Assembly: GCF_900142375.1 (NCBI RefSeq)
Contig: NZ_FRAR01000024.1
Span: forward strand, 1-64,000
Length of the DNA: 64,000 bases
DNA from: Desulforamulus aeronauticus DSM 10349
GTDB lineage: Bacteria > Bacillota > Desulfotomaculia > Desulfotomaculales > Desulfotomaculaceae
Reading direction: 5' to 3'
Made by a program: the position numbers and the translations under genes. The notes beneath the pieces were generated by a model. The model saw only the letters and a list, made by a program, of their open reading frames with translations. It was not told where the DNA came from and searched no databases. Positions 1-7,664 of this stretch are shown here, in pieces. The stretch's first letter is position 1, and each line of letters starts with the position of its first letter.

Positions 1-212
1 CAGTAAAGATAGAGCTTGAGAAGATATTCCCGACGGTAAGGTTTTTGCCCCGCTTTAGTGCCCGAATACATCTGAAACCCCAATTCTTCCAGGGCCAAAC
101 TATCGACGTAAGCATCAATGACTCGGACAGGATTTTCTTCTGCTACAAAGTCGTCCAACGTATTTGGCAGTAAATGAATTTGATGTCTATCTTCACCCTC
201 AATATATGGCAT
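1..212 (-). CDS. IS1182-type transposase, N-terminal part (cut by window edge)
   Basis: Reading leftward from the ATG at 212, the frame stays open to the window edge (70 codons). It encodes a helical segment with the phrases NPVRVIDAYVDSL and GFQMYSGTKAG followed by YRREYLLKLYLY, the usual start of IS1182/IS5-like DDE transposases, where a short DNA-binding region precedes the RNase H fold. A GGAGAT ribosome binding site lies about 9 nt before the start. The catalytic part would lie outside the window, so it cannot be judged whether the element is intact. Family assignment is by recalled sequence pattern; membership of the IS1182 group is likely, the subgroup is not known. Confidence 0.75.
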   Translation of the reverse strand, partial: MPYIEGEDRHQIHLLPNTLDDFVAEENPVRVIDAYVDSLALEELGFQMYSGTKAGQKPYRREYLLKLYLY

Positions 213-284
213 ACGAGCTCATCTCCTTTGATATGGAGATTCGACAAAAGCCAGCCATTTTCATGCCCAAACGAAGACTTTTCA

Positions 285-350
285 ATAATTGTTAGACAGT
301 CTGACGTACGGTTTGATGAGGGGGAAGCCATGAAAGTGGTTTCCCTACTC
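285..350 (+). other. possible 3' end of a group II intron (remnant)
   Basis: The phrase GACGTACGGTTTGATGAG is followed by a hairpin whose 9-bp arms are GGGAAGCCA (322-330) and TGGTTTCCC (337-345), and then by TACTCTAT. This order resembles the domain V 3' strand and domain VI of bacterial group II introns. The matching 5' strand of domain V is not visible upstream, where the IS1182-type element begins, so at most a broken end remains. This is pattern recognition only. The rest of 213-497 is AT-rich and holds no gene I can support. Confidence 0.3.
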
Positions 351-497
351 TATTATTTCTTATAAAAAATTCATGTAAACATATAATGCAATTTTAACTA
401 TCATTCTTCATAGAATTTTATTAGAATTAATCCTAATTTTCTGGAAAATAATACTTATCTATGTTAGAATTCTGGTATGGTGAAAGGAGGGGATGAA

Positions 498-1052
498 GTG
501 AATATCTATAAGTTGTTTTATTCTGAGAATAAACCAGATTTAGATAAAAACTTGTTGGTTTATATCACCGGGAAATGCCAATCGGTTTTTGGGCTTAAGG
601 TTATTCCAGAAACCTATAGAGATTTTATGAATTCCTTATATGATTACTTTTACCAAAAAAAGATAAGACAGCACATTATGACTAATCATAAGTTTATATC
701 CCTTATCAAAAACCATAAAATTTTAGGGCTTGAAATAGCAGATATCAGATTTGTTCAGGATGAAGAATTAAAAATTACTAAGAATGAGGTATATTTTGAG
801 CTATGTAAAGGGTTAAATAATGAAGACTATCACAAAATTATAGAGTCACTAGAATTTCTATTAAGTGATGGCTTTCATATTTTTAGAGTGGATTTTTTTA
901 TAGAAACATCTACTGGAGGAGAAAGAATTTTAGTTCACCAGAATGGAACAATATCGTTTGCGATTAGCCCAGATATAATGGAAAGTTCTATACAAAAGAA
1001 TAAAATATTAGATTTTCTAGTGAAGGGACCAGAGGTTATCTGTGAGGGATAA
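498..1052 (+). CDS. unknown soluble protein, first gene of an AT-rich three-gene cassette
   Basis: I do not recognise this 184-residue protein. It has no signal peptide, membrane segment or obvious catalytic motif; it looks like a compact alpha/beta protein with a charged surface. An in-frame ATG lies at 477, but a strong AAAGGAGG sits between it and the GTG at 498 with ideal spacing, so 498 is taken as the start. The gene overlaps the next one by 11 nt, which implies translational coupling, and all three genes of the cassette share low GC content unlike the core genes further right. Function is unknown; the setting among insertion sequences suggests acquired DNA. Confidence 0.7.
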   Translation: MNIYKLFYSENKPDLDKNLLVYITGKCQSVFGLKVIPETYRDFMNSLYDYFYQKKIRQHIMTNHKFISLIKNHKILGLEIADIRFVQDEELKITKNEVYFELCKGLNNEDYHKIIESLEFLLSDGFHIFRVDFFIETSTGGERILVHQNGTISFAISPDIMESSIQKNKILDFLVKGPEVICEG

Positions 1053-1749
1053 ATTGCTAAAGGTGTTTATTGATCTATTATCGGTATGGATAGTTTTTTG
1101 TGTTGTTGGTAATCCCATTATTAAGATTATAAAATACGTTGGGATAACTGATAGTAGGGGAATTACTTTGGTTTTAGTCTCGATCTTCGGTTTTATATGC
1201 TATCTTTGTAACCATCTAATATTCAGTGTACTCCTAAAAAAATTAACATTAACAATATCATTTAGAAATAATAGTAACCACAAAGTTCGGAAAATTAGAA
1301 TAGCTTGTCAAGATGTGATGGCAACTAGAGGAAACTTTAAGCTAGATATTTCAATATATGGTGGTAATTTAATAACTAACGGAATATTAAATTGGTTGGG
1401 TAGTGATATTCTTATACACTATAGGCCTGATTCCTATGATACTGAAATACCAGATGGATGGGCAAATTCAAAGGCTGATAATTTGTTCATTGATGGAGAA
1501 GGTATTGTAAGGTATTATTGGACAGACTGTGTTTCTGGTCAAGGGGAAATATCTGAGAATAAGTGTATGCAATTGAGACCAGAGTTAATTATTTGTCCTA
1601 AGAGGTTTGATGTTCCATTATGTCGAGTATATGTAGAAGTTGCTAGTAGTAAAAAGAAATGTGAGATTAAAAGATTTTTGTTTAGCTTAATAAGCAGTTG
1701 GTTAGTTAGTGTAAAACAAGTAGAATTTAGCATAGGACTGAAGGTGTAA
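1042..1749 (+). CDS. membrane protein with two N-terminal transmembrane helices and a beta-rich domain
   Basis: The 235-residue product starts with a GTG behind AGAGGT. Two hydrophobic helices are visible at about residues 5-27 and 40-62, followed by a soluble region rich in beta strands (roughly 70-235) with no catalytic motif I can name. The '2TM plus beta domain' layout is seen in some membrane effectors of anti-phage systems such as Cap15 of CBASS, but I see no sequence match, so this is only an architectural parallel. It overlaps the gene before it and is 3 nt from the gene after it, so the three are probably made together. Confidence 0.7.
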   Translation: MRDKLLKVFIDLLSVWIVFCVVGNPIIKIIKYVGITDSRGITLVLVSIFGFICYLCNHLIFSVLLKKLTLTISFRNNSNHKVRKIRIACQDVMATRGNFKLDISIYGGNLITNGILNWLGSDILIHYRPDSYDTEIPDGWANSKADNLFIDGEGIVRYYWTDCVSGQGEISENKCMQLRPELIICPKRFDVPLCRVYVEVASSKKKCEIKRFLFSLISSWLVSVKQVEFSIGLKV

Positions 1750-1752
1750 TAG

Positions 1753-2712
1753 GTGAGTAGTACAACTATACTATTATTATCAGATGAAATAAGTAATTTA
1801 GAGTGTGTCATTGAACAAGTATTAAGTATTCGGGTAGAGGAAGAACTTAAGAAGGTTCCCGTTAATGTCCTATATAAACTTCAAGGAAATGATAGGTTTT
1901 TAATTTCTGAGTGGAGGCAATTTGAGGATTATAGTAACGACATTTGTAAATTAACCATGCCTGATGGTGCGGACATTAGAATACTGATTAGAGAAGCATA
2001 TGTTGAGACTTCTAGACAGTTGAAGAACATGTTTGATAAGGAAGGACACCTATTACCTAAAGTCGAAAGAATCATAACTGAAAATATAAGAACAGTATTT
2101 TTTGAAGTTAATAAAAAAGTTTATGCAATTTTATATACCACGTATTCTACCTCGATTAAAAAGATAAAACAAAGATTGTTTAATGAAGACTTACAAATTG
2201 AAGCTAATAATATAGATTATTCAATTAACGGGGAATTATTTTATTGGCTTTTATACATATACGAAGAAAAAAATAGATTAATTGCTGAAAGGTTTGAAAT
2301 AGAGGCAATAGCAGGGTTTCTTGGTAACATTGCTGATGAAAATCACAAGATTAAAGGCGAAAGTGTAGATACTCCTAGTCTCTTAGTTACCAAGGCATTT
2401 GTAAGTAAATATCATCCATTTCGGGCTTTAGATGTTATGCTGAAATATGACGATTATAGATTAAACTTTGCATTTAACGATTTAGGTGAGTGTTCTCTTA
2501 ATTCTGGTTGCAGAATACCTAATAGTACTTACGATAAAGAAATTTCTTCAGCAATTATTATTTATGCATTTATTATTCCATTACTTGATAAATTGTTTAA
2601 GAATGACAAAGACTGGTCTTCTCAAAAGAAAAAAGATTTTGCCAAAAATGTTGGAATTGAGGTTATCAAGGAGATTGCAACTTTTCACGGAATAAATTTA
2701 AAAGACATTTAA
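1753..2712 (+). CDS. unknown protein, third gene of the cassette
   Basis: A 319-residue soluble protein starting at a GTG behind AAGGTG, 3 nt after the preceding gene. It is rich in charged and hydrophobic helix (for example residues 60-190), with a shorter beta-containing part near residues 215-260 and a helical C terminus. I see no nuclease, ATPase, nucleotidyltransferase or protease motif. It closes the cassette: a clear terminator follows at once. The three genes together look like a self-contained module of unknown purpose, possibly host defence or conflict by position and composition, but no motif proves this. Confidence 0.65.
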   Translation: MSSTTILLLSDEISNLECVIEQVLSIRVEEELKKVPVNVLYKLQGNDRFLISEWRQFEDYSNDICKLTMPDGADIRILIREAYVETSRQLKNMFDKEGHLLPKVERIITENIRTVFFEVNKKVYAILYTTYSTSIKKIKQRLFNEDLQIEANNIDYSINGELFYWLLYIYEEKNRLIAERFEIEAIAGFLGNIADENHKIKGESVDTPSLLVTKAFVSKYHPFRALDVMLKYDDYRLNFAFNDLGECSLNSGCRIPNSTYDKEISSAIIIYAFIIPLLDKLFKNDKDWSSQKKKDFAKNVGIEVIKEIATFHGINLKDI

Positions 2713-2717
2713 TACTA

Positions 2718-2743
2718 CCCACCACCCGGTGGGTTTTCTATTT
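2718..2743 (+). terminator. intrinsic terminator of the three-gene cassette
   Basis: Arms CCCACC and GGTGGG enclose a 4-nt loop and are followed by TTTTCTATTT. It lies 5 nt after the stop codon of the third cassette gene. Confidence 0.85.
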
Positions 2744-2830
2744 CTCCTAAAAACGCAAAAACTATGATTCTGGCAGCTTGTTTACAAATATTTTTATCAT
2801 TTTGTCAATATCCCAGACAGGTGACTAAGT

Positions 2831-2857
2831 GCCCCTACCTCATCGTAGGGCCTTTTT
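2831..2857 (+). terminator. second hairpin with T tract
   Basis: CCCTAC and GTAGGG flank a short loop and are followed by CCTTTTTCTG. No gene lies between this and the cassette terminator, so it is a tandem terminator or the end of a lost gene. The rest of 2744-2917 shows nothing else. Confidence 0.6.
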
Positions 2858-2909
2858 CTGTTTTCCCATTAATCAGCAGTTAATGACGAAACATGTCGGA
2901 ATATTAGTC

Positions 2910-2917
2910 AAGGATAC
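2910..2917 (+). repeat. target site duplication of the IS66 element, left copy
   Basis: AAGGATAC directly before the left terminal repeat; the identical right copy is at 5780-5787. Confidence 0.93.
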
Positions 2918-3032
2918 GTAAGCGACAAACCCACCGTCACCTAGATTCACACATACAAAACTGATACACTGGGCTACGAAAAACTTGAAAAACCACTAGT
3001 GGTAAATCAAGTAGAACTGGAGTATCAGCAAT

Positions 3033-3425
3033 ATGAATACTAGAGAAATAGCTGCGGAATACCGTTTAGCGCACTGGACACAGATCGTGCGCAGAAAAAC
3101 TGAAAGCGGCCTTAGTATTAAAGCCTTCTGTGCAAGTGAGGGATTCCGTGAGAACACCTACTACTATTGGCAGCGGAAACTGCGGGAAATGGCTTGCGAA
3201 CAGCTTGTAGAAATTCAAACCGGTGATGCAAAGCCGCATTCCCTAATCCCACCAGGATTTGCCGAATTGAAAATTACAAAAGCACATGAAAACCTACCGA
3301 TTCAGGATGATGCCAAACAGGGTGAAATCCGCATTGAACTTGGAGGAATGCGGATTGCTGCGGACAGCGCCTATCCGGTAGAAAAGATAACCGCACTGCT
3401 TAGCCTATTTAAACAGCTATGCTAA
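3033..3425 (+). CDS. tnpA: IS66 accessory protein TnpA
   Basis: A 130-residue protein with an N-terminal helix-turn-helix of the IS66 TnpA type: residues 12-50 contain HWTQIVRRKTESGLSIKAFC and a following YYYWQRKLR, a typical DNA-recognition unit. It is the first gene of the element and its end overlaps tnpB by 7 nt, implying coupled translation. TnpA is required together with TnpB and TnpC for transposition in characterised IS66 members; its exact biochemical role is not settled. Confidence 0.9.
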   Translation: MNTREIAAEYRLAHWTQIVRRKTESGLSIKAFCASEGFRENTYYYWQRKLREMACEQLVEIQTGDAKPHSLIPPGFAELKITKAHENLPIQDDAKQGEIRIELGGMRIAADSAYPVEKITALLSLFKQLC

Positions 3426-3772
3426 GCCTTGCCGGAAAACGGGTATTTCTCGCCTGCGGTCAAACAGATATGAGGAAAAGCATCAACGGGCTTGCCGCCG
3501 TTGTGGAAGGAAGTTTCAAACTTGACCTCTGTGACGGGGCAGTGTTCGTATTCTGCAACAGAAGCCGCGACCGCATAAAAATATTGGAATGGGATGGCGA
3601 CGGGTTCTGGCTTCACTTCAAACGTCTGGAAAAAGGACATTTCCGGTGGCCAACGTCCGGTGAGGAACAAACCCTTGTGCTTACAGGTGAGGAATTGTCA
3701 ATTCTTTTAGGTGGGACAAGGGTGGCATTAAAGCTAAAACGGGAAGAGCTGATTGGAAAAAGAATTACATAA
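3419..3772 (+). CDS. tnpB: IS66 Orf2-like protein TnpB
   Basis: A 117-residue protein of normal length for the family. Hallmarks are FLACGQTDMRKSINGL near residue 10, the internal ILEWDGDGFWLHFKRLEKG at about 54-72, and a W/T-rich stretch that follows. It overlaps tnpA and precedes tnpC by 74 nt. Unrelated to the IS200/IS605 protein of the same name. It is a transposition cofactor with no known catalytic activity. Confidence 0.92.
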   Translation: MLSLAGKRVFLACGQTDMRKSINGLAAVVEGSFKLDLCDGAVFVFCNRSRDRIKILEWDGDGFWLHFKRLEKGHFRWPTSGEEQTLVLTGEELSILLGGTRVALKLKREELIGKRIT

Positions 3773-3846
3773 AAAACATGTAGAAAAAGCTACTAAAACA
3801 GGCAAAAACACTTGAATTTCGAAGATTTTCGTGACAATAGTAAGCT

Positions 3847-5418
3847 ATGGAAACTGCTAAAAATTGGTCCGAAATAGTAGCAAAAAAGGATGCCCGTATA
3901 GCCGAACTGGAGGTGCTCGTAAAATTTTACGAGGAACAGTTTCGGCTTTCTAAACATCGCCAATTTGGACCATCAAGCGAAAAGGGCTGTTTGCCCGGTC
4001 AGCTTGGTCTGTTTGACGAGGTTGAAAATGTGGCTGATTTACAAAAAACCGAACCCAAGCTCGAAGAAATTGCCTATACCCGCCGCAAACGCATTGGCAA
4101 AAGAAAAGATGACCTATCAGCGTTGCCGGTGGAGATGGTGGAACATACACTTCCCGAAGAAGAACGGGTCTGCCCTGAATGCGGTGGAATGCTGCATGAA
4201 ATGGGACATGATACCCGGCGCGAGCTTGTAATCATTCCGCCCCAGGTCAAGGTTGTGGAGCATAGACGTGCAGTACTCTCCTGCCGGAACTGCGAAAAAA
4301 ATGGCGATCATGTGCCTATAGTAAAGGCTGAAATACCTAGGCCTTTAATCAGTGGCAGCCTTGCTTCGCCATCTGCAGTGGCCCACATCATAACACAAAA
4401 ATATGTCATGCACACACCGCTATACCGGCAGGAGCAAGACTGGAAAAGGCAGGGGGTTCGACTTTCCCGCCAGACTATGGCCAACTGGATCATCCGCTGT
4501 AGTGAGGATTGGCTGTCGCCAGTTTACGAGCGAATGAAGGCTATATTGCTGATGCAGGATGTACTTCATGCTGACGAGACCACCGTGCAGGTTCTACGGG
4601 AGCCTGGGAAGTCTGCCGTTTCAAACAGCTATATGTGGTTGTACAGGACAAGTGGGGATACAAAACGGCAGGTTGTTCTCTTTGAGTATCAACCCAGCCG
4701 GTCAAGCACCCACCCGCGGCAGTTTTTAAAGGATTTTAGGGGCTTCCTGCACACGGACGGCTACGCTGCCTATCACACATTGCCCGGGGTCACCGTTGTG
4801 GGCTGTTGGGTTCATATGCGGCGTAAATTCGAGGATGCCCTTAAGGTTATTCCAGATTCCGAAAGGGCTGTATCATCAGCAAATGATGCTGTTAGGCTCA
4901 TTGGTTCGCTTTTCCATCTGGAAGATCAGTGGGAAAGTTTAACCCCTGAAGAACGGCACAAACTGAGATTAGAAAAATCTAAGCCTTTGGCAGAGGATTT
5001 TTTGGGATGGCTTCAAACGCTGACTGTCCTTCCCAAAACCGCTATGGGAAAGGCAGTGCATTATGCATTGGAACAGCGCGAATGGCTAATGAATGTCTAC
5101 CTTGACGGGCGTACTGAACTTTCGAACAACCTGGCAGAGAATGCCGTGCGTCCTTTTGCCCTGGGCCGCAAAAATTGGTTATTCTGCAATACTGTCAAAG
5201 GCGCTGCATCAAGCTCGGTGGTTTATTCAATCATAGAAACCGCCAAAGCAAACGGGCTGCTGCCCTTTGAATACATGAAATTCCTACTTGAAGCCGTTCC
5301 GTCCGCATCTATTCGGGAATTGGATGCCCTATTACCGTGGGGCGAAGCTATTCCTGAAAAATGCCGGATGCCGATGAAAAAGGAGAATGCCCGAGATGCC
5401 AAAGAACACTGCATCTAA
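3847..5418 (+). CDS. tnpC: IS66 transposase TnpC
   Basis: The 523-residue DDE transposase of the element. In order: N-terminal coiled coil (about 8-35, with IAELEVLVKFYEEQF), the QFGPSSEK motif near 40, a zinc-finger region with CPECGG and CRNCEKNG (about 113-152), the RNase H-like core with MQDVLHADETTVQVL (first Asp near 240), the second Asp in HTDGYAAYH, and the terminal NNLAENAVRP that supplies the Glu. All catalytic parts are present and there is no frameshift, so the protein should be functional. Confidence 0.95.
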   Translation: METAKNWSEIVAKKDARIAELEVLVKFYEEQFRLSKHRQFGPSSEKGCLPGQLGLFDEVENVADLQKTEPKLEEIAYTRRKRIGKRKDDLSALPVEMVEHTLPEEERVCPECGGMLHEMGHDTRRELVIIPPQVKVVEHRRAVLSCRNCEKNGDHVPIVKAEIPRPLISGSLASPSAVAHIITQKYVMHTPLYRQEQDWKRQGVRLSRQTMANWIIRCSEDWLSPVYERMKAILLMQDVLHADETTVQVLREPGKSAVSNSYMWLYRTSGDTKRQVVLFEYQPSRSSTHPRQFLKDFRGFLHTDGYAAYHTLPGVTVVGCWVHMRRKFEDALKVIPDSERAVSSANDAVRLIGSLFHLEDQWESLTPEERHKLRLEKSKPLAEDFLGWLQTLTVLPKTAMGKAVHYALEQREWLMNVYLDGRTELSNNLAENAVRPFALGRKNWLFCNTVKGAASSSVVYSIIETAKANGLLPFEYMKFLLEAVPSASIRELDALLPWGEAIPEKCRMPMKKENARDAKEHCI

Positions 5419-5677
5419 ATTTATGATGACCTTTGTCCAGGAATATCTGGACGGAGAGCGCAGTCGCTTGGATTTTGATCTTGATTTCAACCACTACCTG
5501 ATAAAGCATTATGCAAAAATGGAACGCGAAAATCCTGATCTGGCTGAATGCTTTAATTTTTACCTAGCTGAGGACGGATTTGACCAAGCGGTGGGCCTGT
5601 CGGATGACCGGCACCGAAGGCTAATTCAAAAACAATTTAACAAATTCAAAGCGGCCTTGCGTGATGGATTTTTCTAG
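5396..5677 (+). CDS. small IS66-associated protein
   Basis: A 93-residue acidic protein whose 5' end overlaps tnpC by about 23 nt. ATGs lie at 5387 and 5396; the AGGAG at 5381-5385 is too close to the first and well placed for the second, so 5396 is chosen. It starts with a helical segment (FMMTFVQEYLDGERSRLDFDL) and has a later FDQAVGL region. Proteins of this size and position occur as a fourth gene in several clostridial IS66 elements; their function is unknown. The frame is intact. Confidence 0.75.
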   Translation: MPKNTASKFMMTFVQEYLDGERSRLDFDLDFNHYLIKHYAKMERENPDLAECFNFYLAEDGFDQAVGLSDDRHRRLIQKQFNKFKAALRDGFF

Positions 5678-5779
5678 GGGGAGCCAATTATCCATATCCC
5701 CTTCATCCATTCCAGGGCGCTTTTTTATGTTAGCATACCCGGGGTGCTGATAACAGGTGATGCAGGGTTTGACGCTTAC

Positions 5780-5787
5780 AAGGATAC
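5780..5787 (+). repeat. target site duplication of the IS66 element, right copy
   Basis: AAGGATAC directly after the right terminal repeat, identical to 2910-2917. Confidence 0.93.
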
Positions 5788-5918
5788 AGAGGTGAGGCTG
5801 TCAAATGAAACAGAAGAAAAGTAGTATTTCACTAAAAAAAAGGGGGGTGGAAACCAAAATCATTTTAATTAACCAACTGATTAAAGGGGGTCAAATTAAA
5901 TTGAAAGAGGTAATAAAA

Positions 5919-6917
5919 ATGAAAAAAGTAAAAGTCTGTGTAAGTTTATTTGTCTTATTTATGTTTTTTCTGCTAGGAACGAATGCGAATGCAGCAACAG
6001 TTGGACAACAATTAAAAGAACCAGAAGTAGGATGGAAAAGATATGATGATACTGATAGTAAAATTATATATACTGGATCTTTTATTAAAGTTGTTGATGC
6101 TTATGCATACAATAATAGCAGTACATATTCTGGAACGGTCCTTGATGGATCTACTATATCATTCCATTTCTCAGGTACAAAATTTAGAATCATAACAAGT
6201 GTGCACACATCTGACAGAAGTACAAAAACTAACGTTGTAGTAGACGGTAATATCGTAGGTAGTTACAGTCCATTAGGAACAACTACGCCACAATGTTTAA
6301 TATATGAAATAACAGGTTTAACTAATGCGAGACATCATGTTCAATTAATACAAGTTGAAGCAGGAAGAATCATGTTAGACGCTATTGATATTGATAGCAC
6401 AGGTAGCTTAATAGACTACTATCAACCTACCAACCTAACAGCAACTGCAGGTAACGCCCAAGTAAACCTCTCCTGGACTGCTGTAGCAGGTGCTACTGGA
6501 TACAATGTCAAAAGAGCCACAACAGCAGGTGGCCCGTATACAACTATCGCCACCAGTGTAACTGAGGCAGTATATACAGATTCCACAGTAACCAATGGCA
6601 CAACATACTATTATGTAGTTACAGCAGTTAGCAATGATGGCGAGAGTGATCCCTCAAACGAAGTATCGGCTACTCCCCAAGACCAATCATCTGGGGGCAC
6701 TGGCGGGAAGGCAATATTAGTAATTACTATGGCCAATGGGATGGAGAAAGAGTACGACCTCACCATGTCCGAGATTAATGCATTTATAAACTGGTATAAC
6801 AGCCGAACAGCTCCGTACTATACCATAAGTAAAAACTATAATCTCGGGCCTTTCCAAAGCCGGAAAGATTATATTGTCCAAGATAAAATAGTTAACTTTG
6901 AAGTGATGGAATACTAA
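5919..6917 (+). CDS. secreted protein with a jelly-roll-like domain, a fibronectin type III domain and a C-terminal surface domain
   Basis: The 332-residue product starts at the ATG behind AAAGAGG, and a Sec signal peptide follows (residues 1-25, basic start, hydrophobic core, ANA cleavage site). The frame is open 38 codons further upstream, but that extension would bury the signal. Residues 35-155 form a beta-rich region resembling carbohydrate-binding jelly rolls; 165-250 are a fibronectin type III domain (NLTATAGNAQVNLSW ... TYYYVVTAVSNDGESDPS); 265-332 contain ILVITMANGMEKEYDL and FINWYNSR, a C-terminal module I recall in surface proteins of related bacteria. Likely exported and glycan-binding; ligand unknown. 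The IS66 element sits directly upstream and may have removed its promoter. Confidence 0.75.
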   Translation: MKKVKVCVSLFVLFMFFLLGTNANAATVGQQLKEPEVGWKRYDDTDSKIIYTGSFIKVVDAYAYNNSSTYSGTVLDGSTISFHFSGTKFRIITSVHTSDRSTKTNVVVDGNIVGSYSPLGTTTPQCLIYEITGLTNARHHVQLIQVEAGRIMLDAIDIDSTGSLIDYYQPTNLTATAGNAQVNLSWTAVAGATGYNVKRATTAGGPYTTIATSVTEAVYTDSTVTNGTTYYYVVTAVSNDGESDPSNEVSATPQDQSSGGTGGKAILVITMANGMEKEYDLTMSEINAFINWYNSRTAPYYTISKNYNLGPFQSRKDYIVQDKIVNFEVMEY

Positions 6918-6928
6918 TCTAACAATTA

Positions 6929-6961
6929 TAGCCCCAGCCGAAGCCGGGGCTATGTTTTTTT
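6929..6961 (+). terminator. terminator of the fibronectin-domain gene
   Basis: TAGCCCC and GGGGCTA arms with an internal GGC-type loop are followed by TGTTTTTTT, starting 11 nt after the stop codon. Confidence 0.9.
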
Positions 6962-7030
6962 GTTAAAACAGGCTTTAACAAAATAGTAAAATAAATAAAT
7001 TTTGCGGTTTACAAATATATTTTTATTTTG

Positions 7031-7085
7031 TTATCTCTCCCCACTTAATCATCCTCGATAGAATGTATTAAGTGGGGAGAGATAA
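7031..7085. repeat. perfect 19-bp inverted repeat
   Basis: TTATCTCTCCCCACTTAAT (7031-7049) and its exact complement (7067-7085) flank a 17-nt spacer. No T tract follows on either strand, so it is a poor terminator. It lies just beyond the stop codon of the small leftward gene at 7110-7241. It could be an RNA-stabilising hairpin, a protein-binding site, or a mobile-element end. The stretch 6962-7030 is simply AT-rich. Confidence 0.85.
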
Positions 7086-7109
7086 TTCAGTGCTGGAAAG
7101 CTATCTTAC

Positions 7110-7241
7110 TTATTCATCAAATCCTAAACTGATCTTTAATAGAAGAATTTCCATACCAAATATCTTAATGTACGTATCAAACCTTAAGCCCCGCTTCATT
7201 ATTGATAGTGTGAAAGATACCAAACCATTTATCAATTTCAT
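7110..7241 (-). CDS. small basic hydrophobic peptide (43 residues)
   Basis: A short leftward frame with an excellent AAGGAGG placed 8 nt before its ATG. The product has a hydrophobic, basic N terminus (MKLINGLVSFTLSIMKRG) and a second hydrophobic stretch (IKIFGMEILLLKISLG), so it may be membrane-associated or amphipathic. A possible -10 (TATACT) lies upstream on the same strand near 7303. The perfect inverted repeat at 7031-7085 would form the end of its transcript. I do not know a family for it; the ribosome binding site is the main support. Confidence 0.45.
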   Translation of the reverse strand: MKLINGLVSFTLSIMKRGLRFDTYIKIFGMEILLLKISLGFDE

Positions 7242-7354
7242 AGTGTTAACCTCCTTAAAATTTAGGCCAACACTGGAATATCATACGCCCCACAATTAGA
7301 GTATAATCAATGCAGCTAAAAAATATAGGTGGATAATTTTACCGATTGATTAAC

Positions 7355-7394
7355 CGTACATATGTTTGTTAAACTTAAGGCAAACAAATGTACG
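7355..7394 (+). promoter_or_regulatory. pair of LexA-like boxes forming a larger dyad
   Basis: CGTACATATGTTTG (7355-7368) matches the Gram-positive LexA/DinR box CGAAC-N4-GTTCG at 8 of its 10 fixed positions. CAAACAAATGTACG (7381-7394) is nearly its inverse. Together they make a symmetrical 40-bp operator just before the ribosome binding site of the next gene. A possible -35 (TTGATT, 7346-7351) lies 17 nt before a weak -10-like TTAAAC. Inference: the downstream pair is DNA-damage inducible. Confidence 0.5.
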
Positions 7395-7406
7395 GGAGAC
7401 GACACC

Positions 7407-7664
7407 ATGAGCAAAATATACAAACAACCGGTTACAATGCAGCTAGGCCCTGGTGGTCAGCCGTTTAGCTTTTCCTGGAAAGGTAAGTGGCACCTTATCG
7501 AAAGGTGTTACCCCGTGGAGGTACAATTTCGCGACCATCAATTTTATCGCAGCATTGGCCGTGACCCTTACGCTGATTGTTACCGATGCGTGACCGATGA
7601 TGGCATTGACTGCGATTTGGTGAAGGAAAAAGGCAGCTGGCTAATCGAAAGGGTGTGGGATTAG
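7407..7664 (+). CDS. small DUF6504-like protein, probably SOS-regulated
   Basis: An 85-residue protein. An upstream ATG at 7362 falls inside the LexA-like box, so the ATG at 7407 behind GGGAG is preferred. The middle reads PFSFSWKGKWHLIERCYPVEV and the end KGSWLIERVWD, the pattern of small beta-barrel proteins I recall as DUF6504, which often occur next to or fused to Y-family DNA polymerases of the ImuB/DinB type. No polymerase gene is present here. It overlaps the following gene by one base. Function unknown; the operator and the family's usual company suggest a role in damage response. Confidence 0.55.
   Translation: MSKIYKQPVTMQLGPGGQPFSFSWKGKWHLIERCYPVEVQFRDHQFYRSIGRDPYADCYRCVTDDGIDCDLVKEKGSWLIERVWD

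Larger units (their letters stand above)
2918..5779 (+). mobile_element. complete IS66-family insertion sequence
   Basis: The element begins with GTAAGCGACAAACCC and ends with GGGTTTGACGCTTAC, imperfect terminal inverted repeats of the IS66 type (GTAAGCG ends). Inside are the standard genes tnpA, tnpB and tnpC plus a small fourth gene, all in frame. It is flanked by identical 8-bp copies of AAGGATAC at 2910-2917 and 5780-5787, the 8-bp duplication that IS66 elements make. Intact genes, good ends and a perfect duplication point to a recent and potentially active copy. Confidence 0.95.

Noticed and set aside
7362-7406. Upstream start (ATG at 7362) for the DUF6504-like gene
   Set aside because: The codon lies inside the LexA-like box with no ribosome binding site; the ATG at 7407 has GGGAG.
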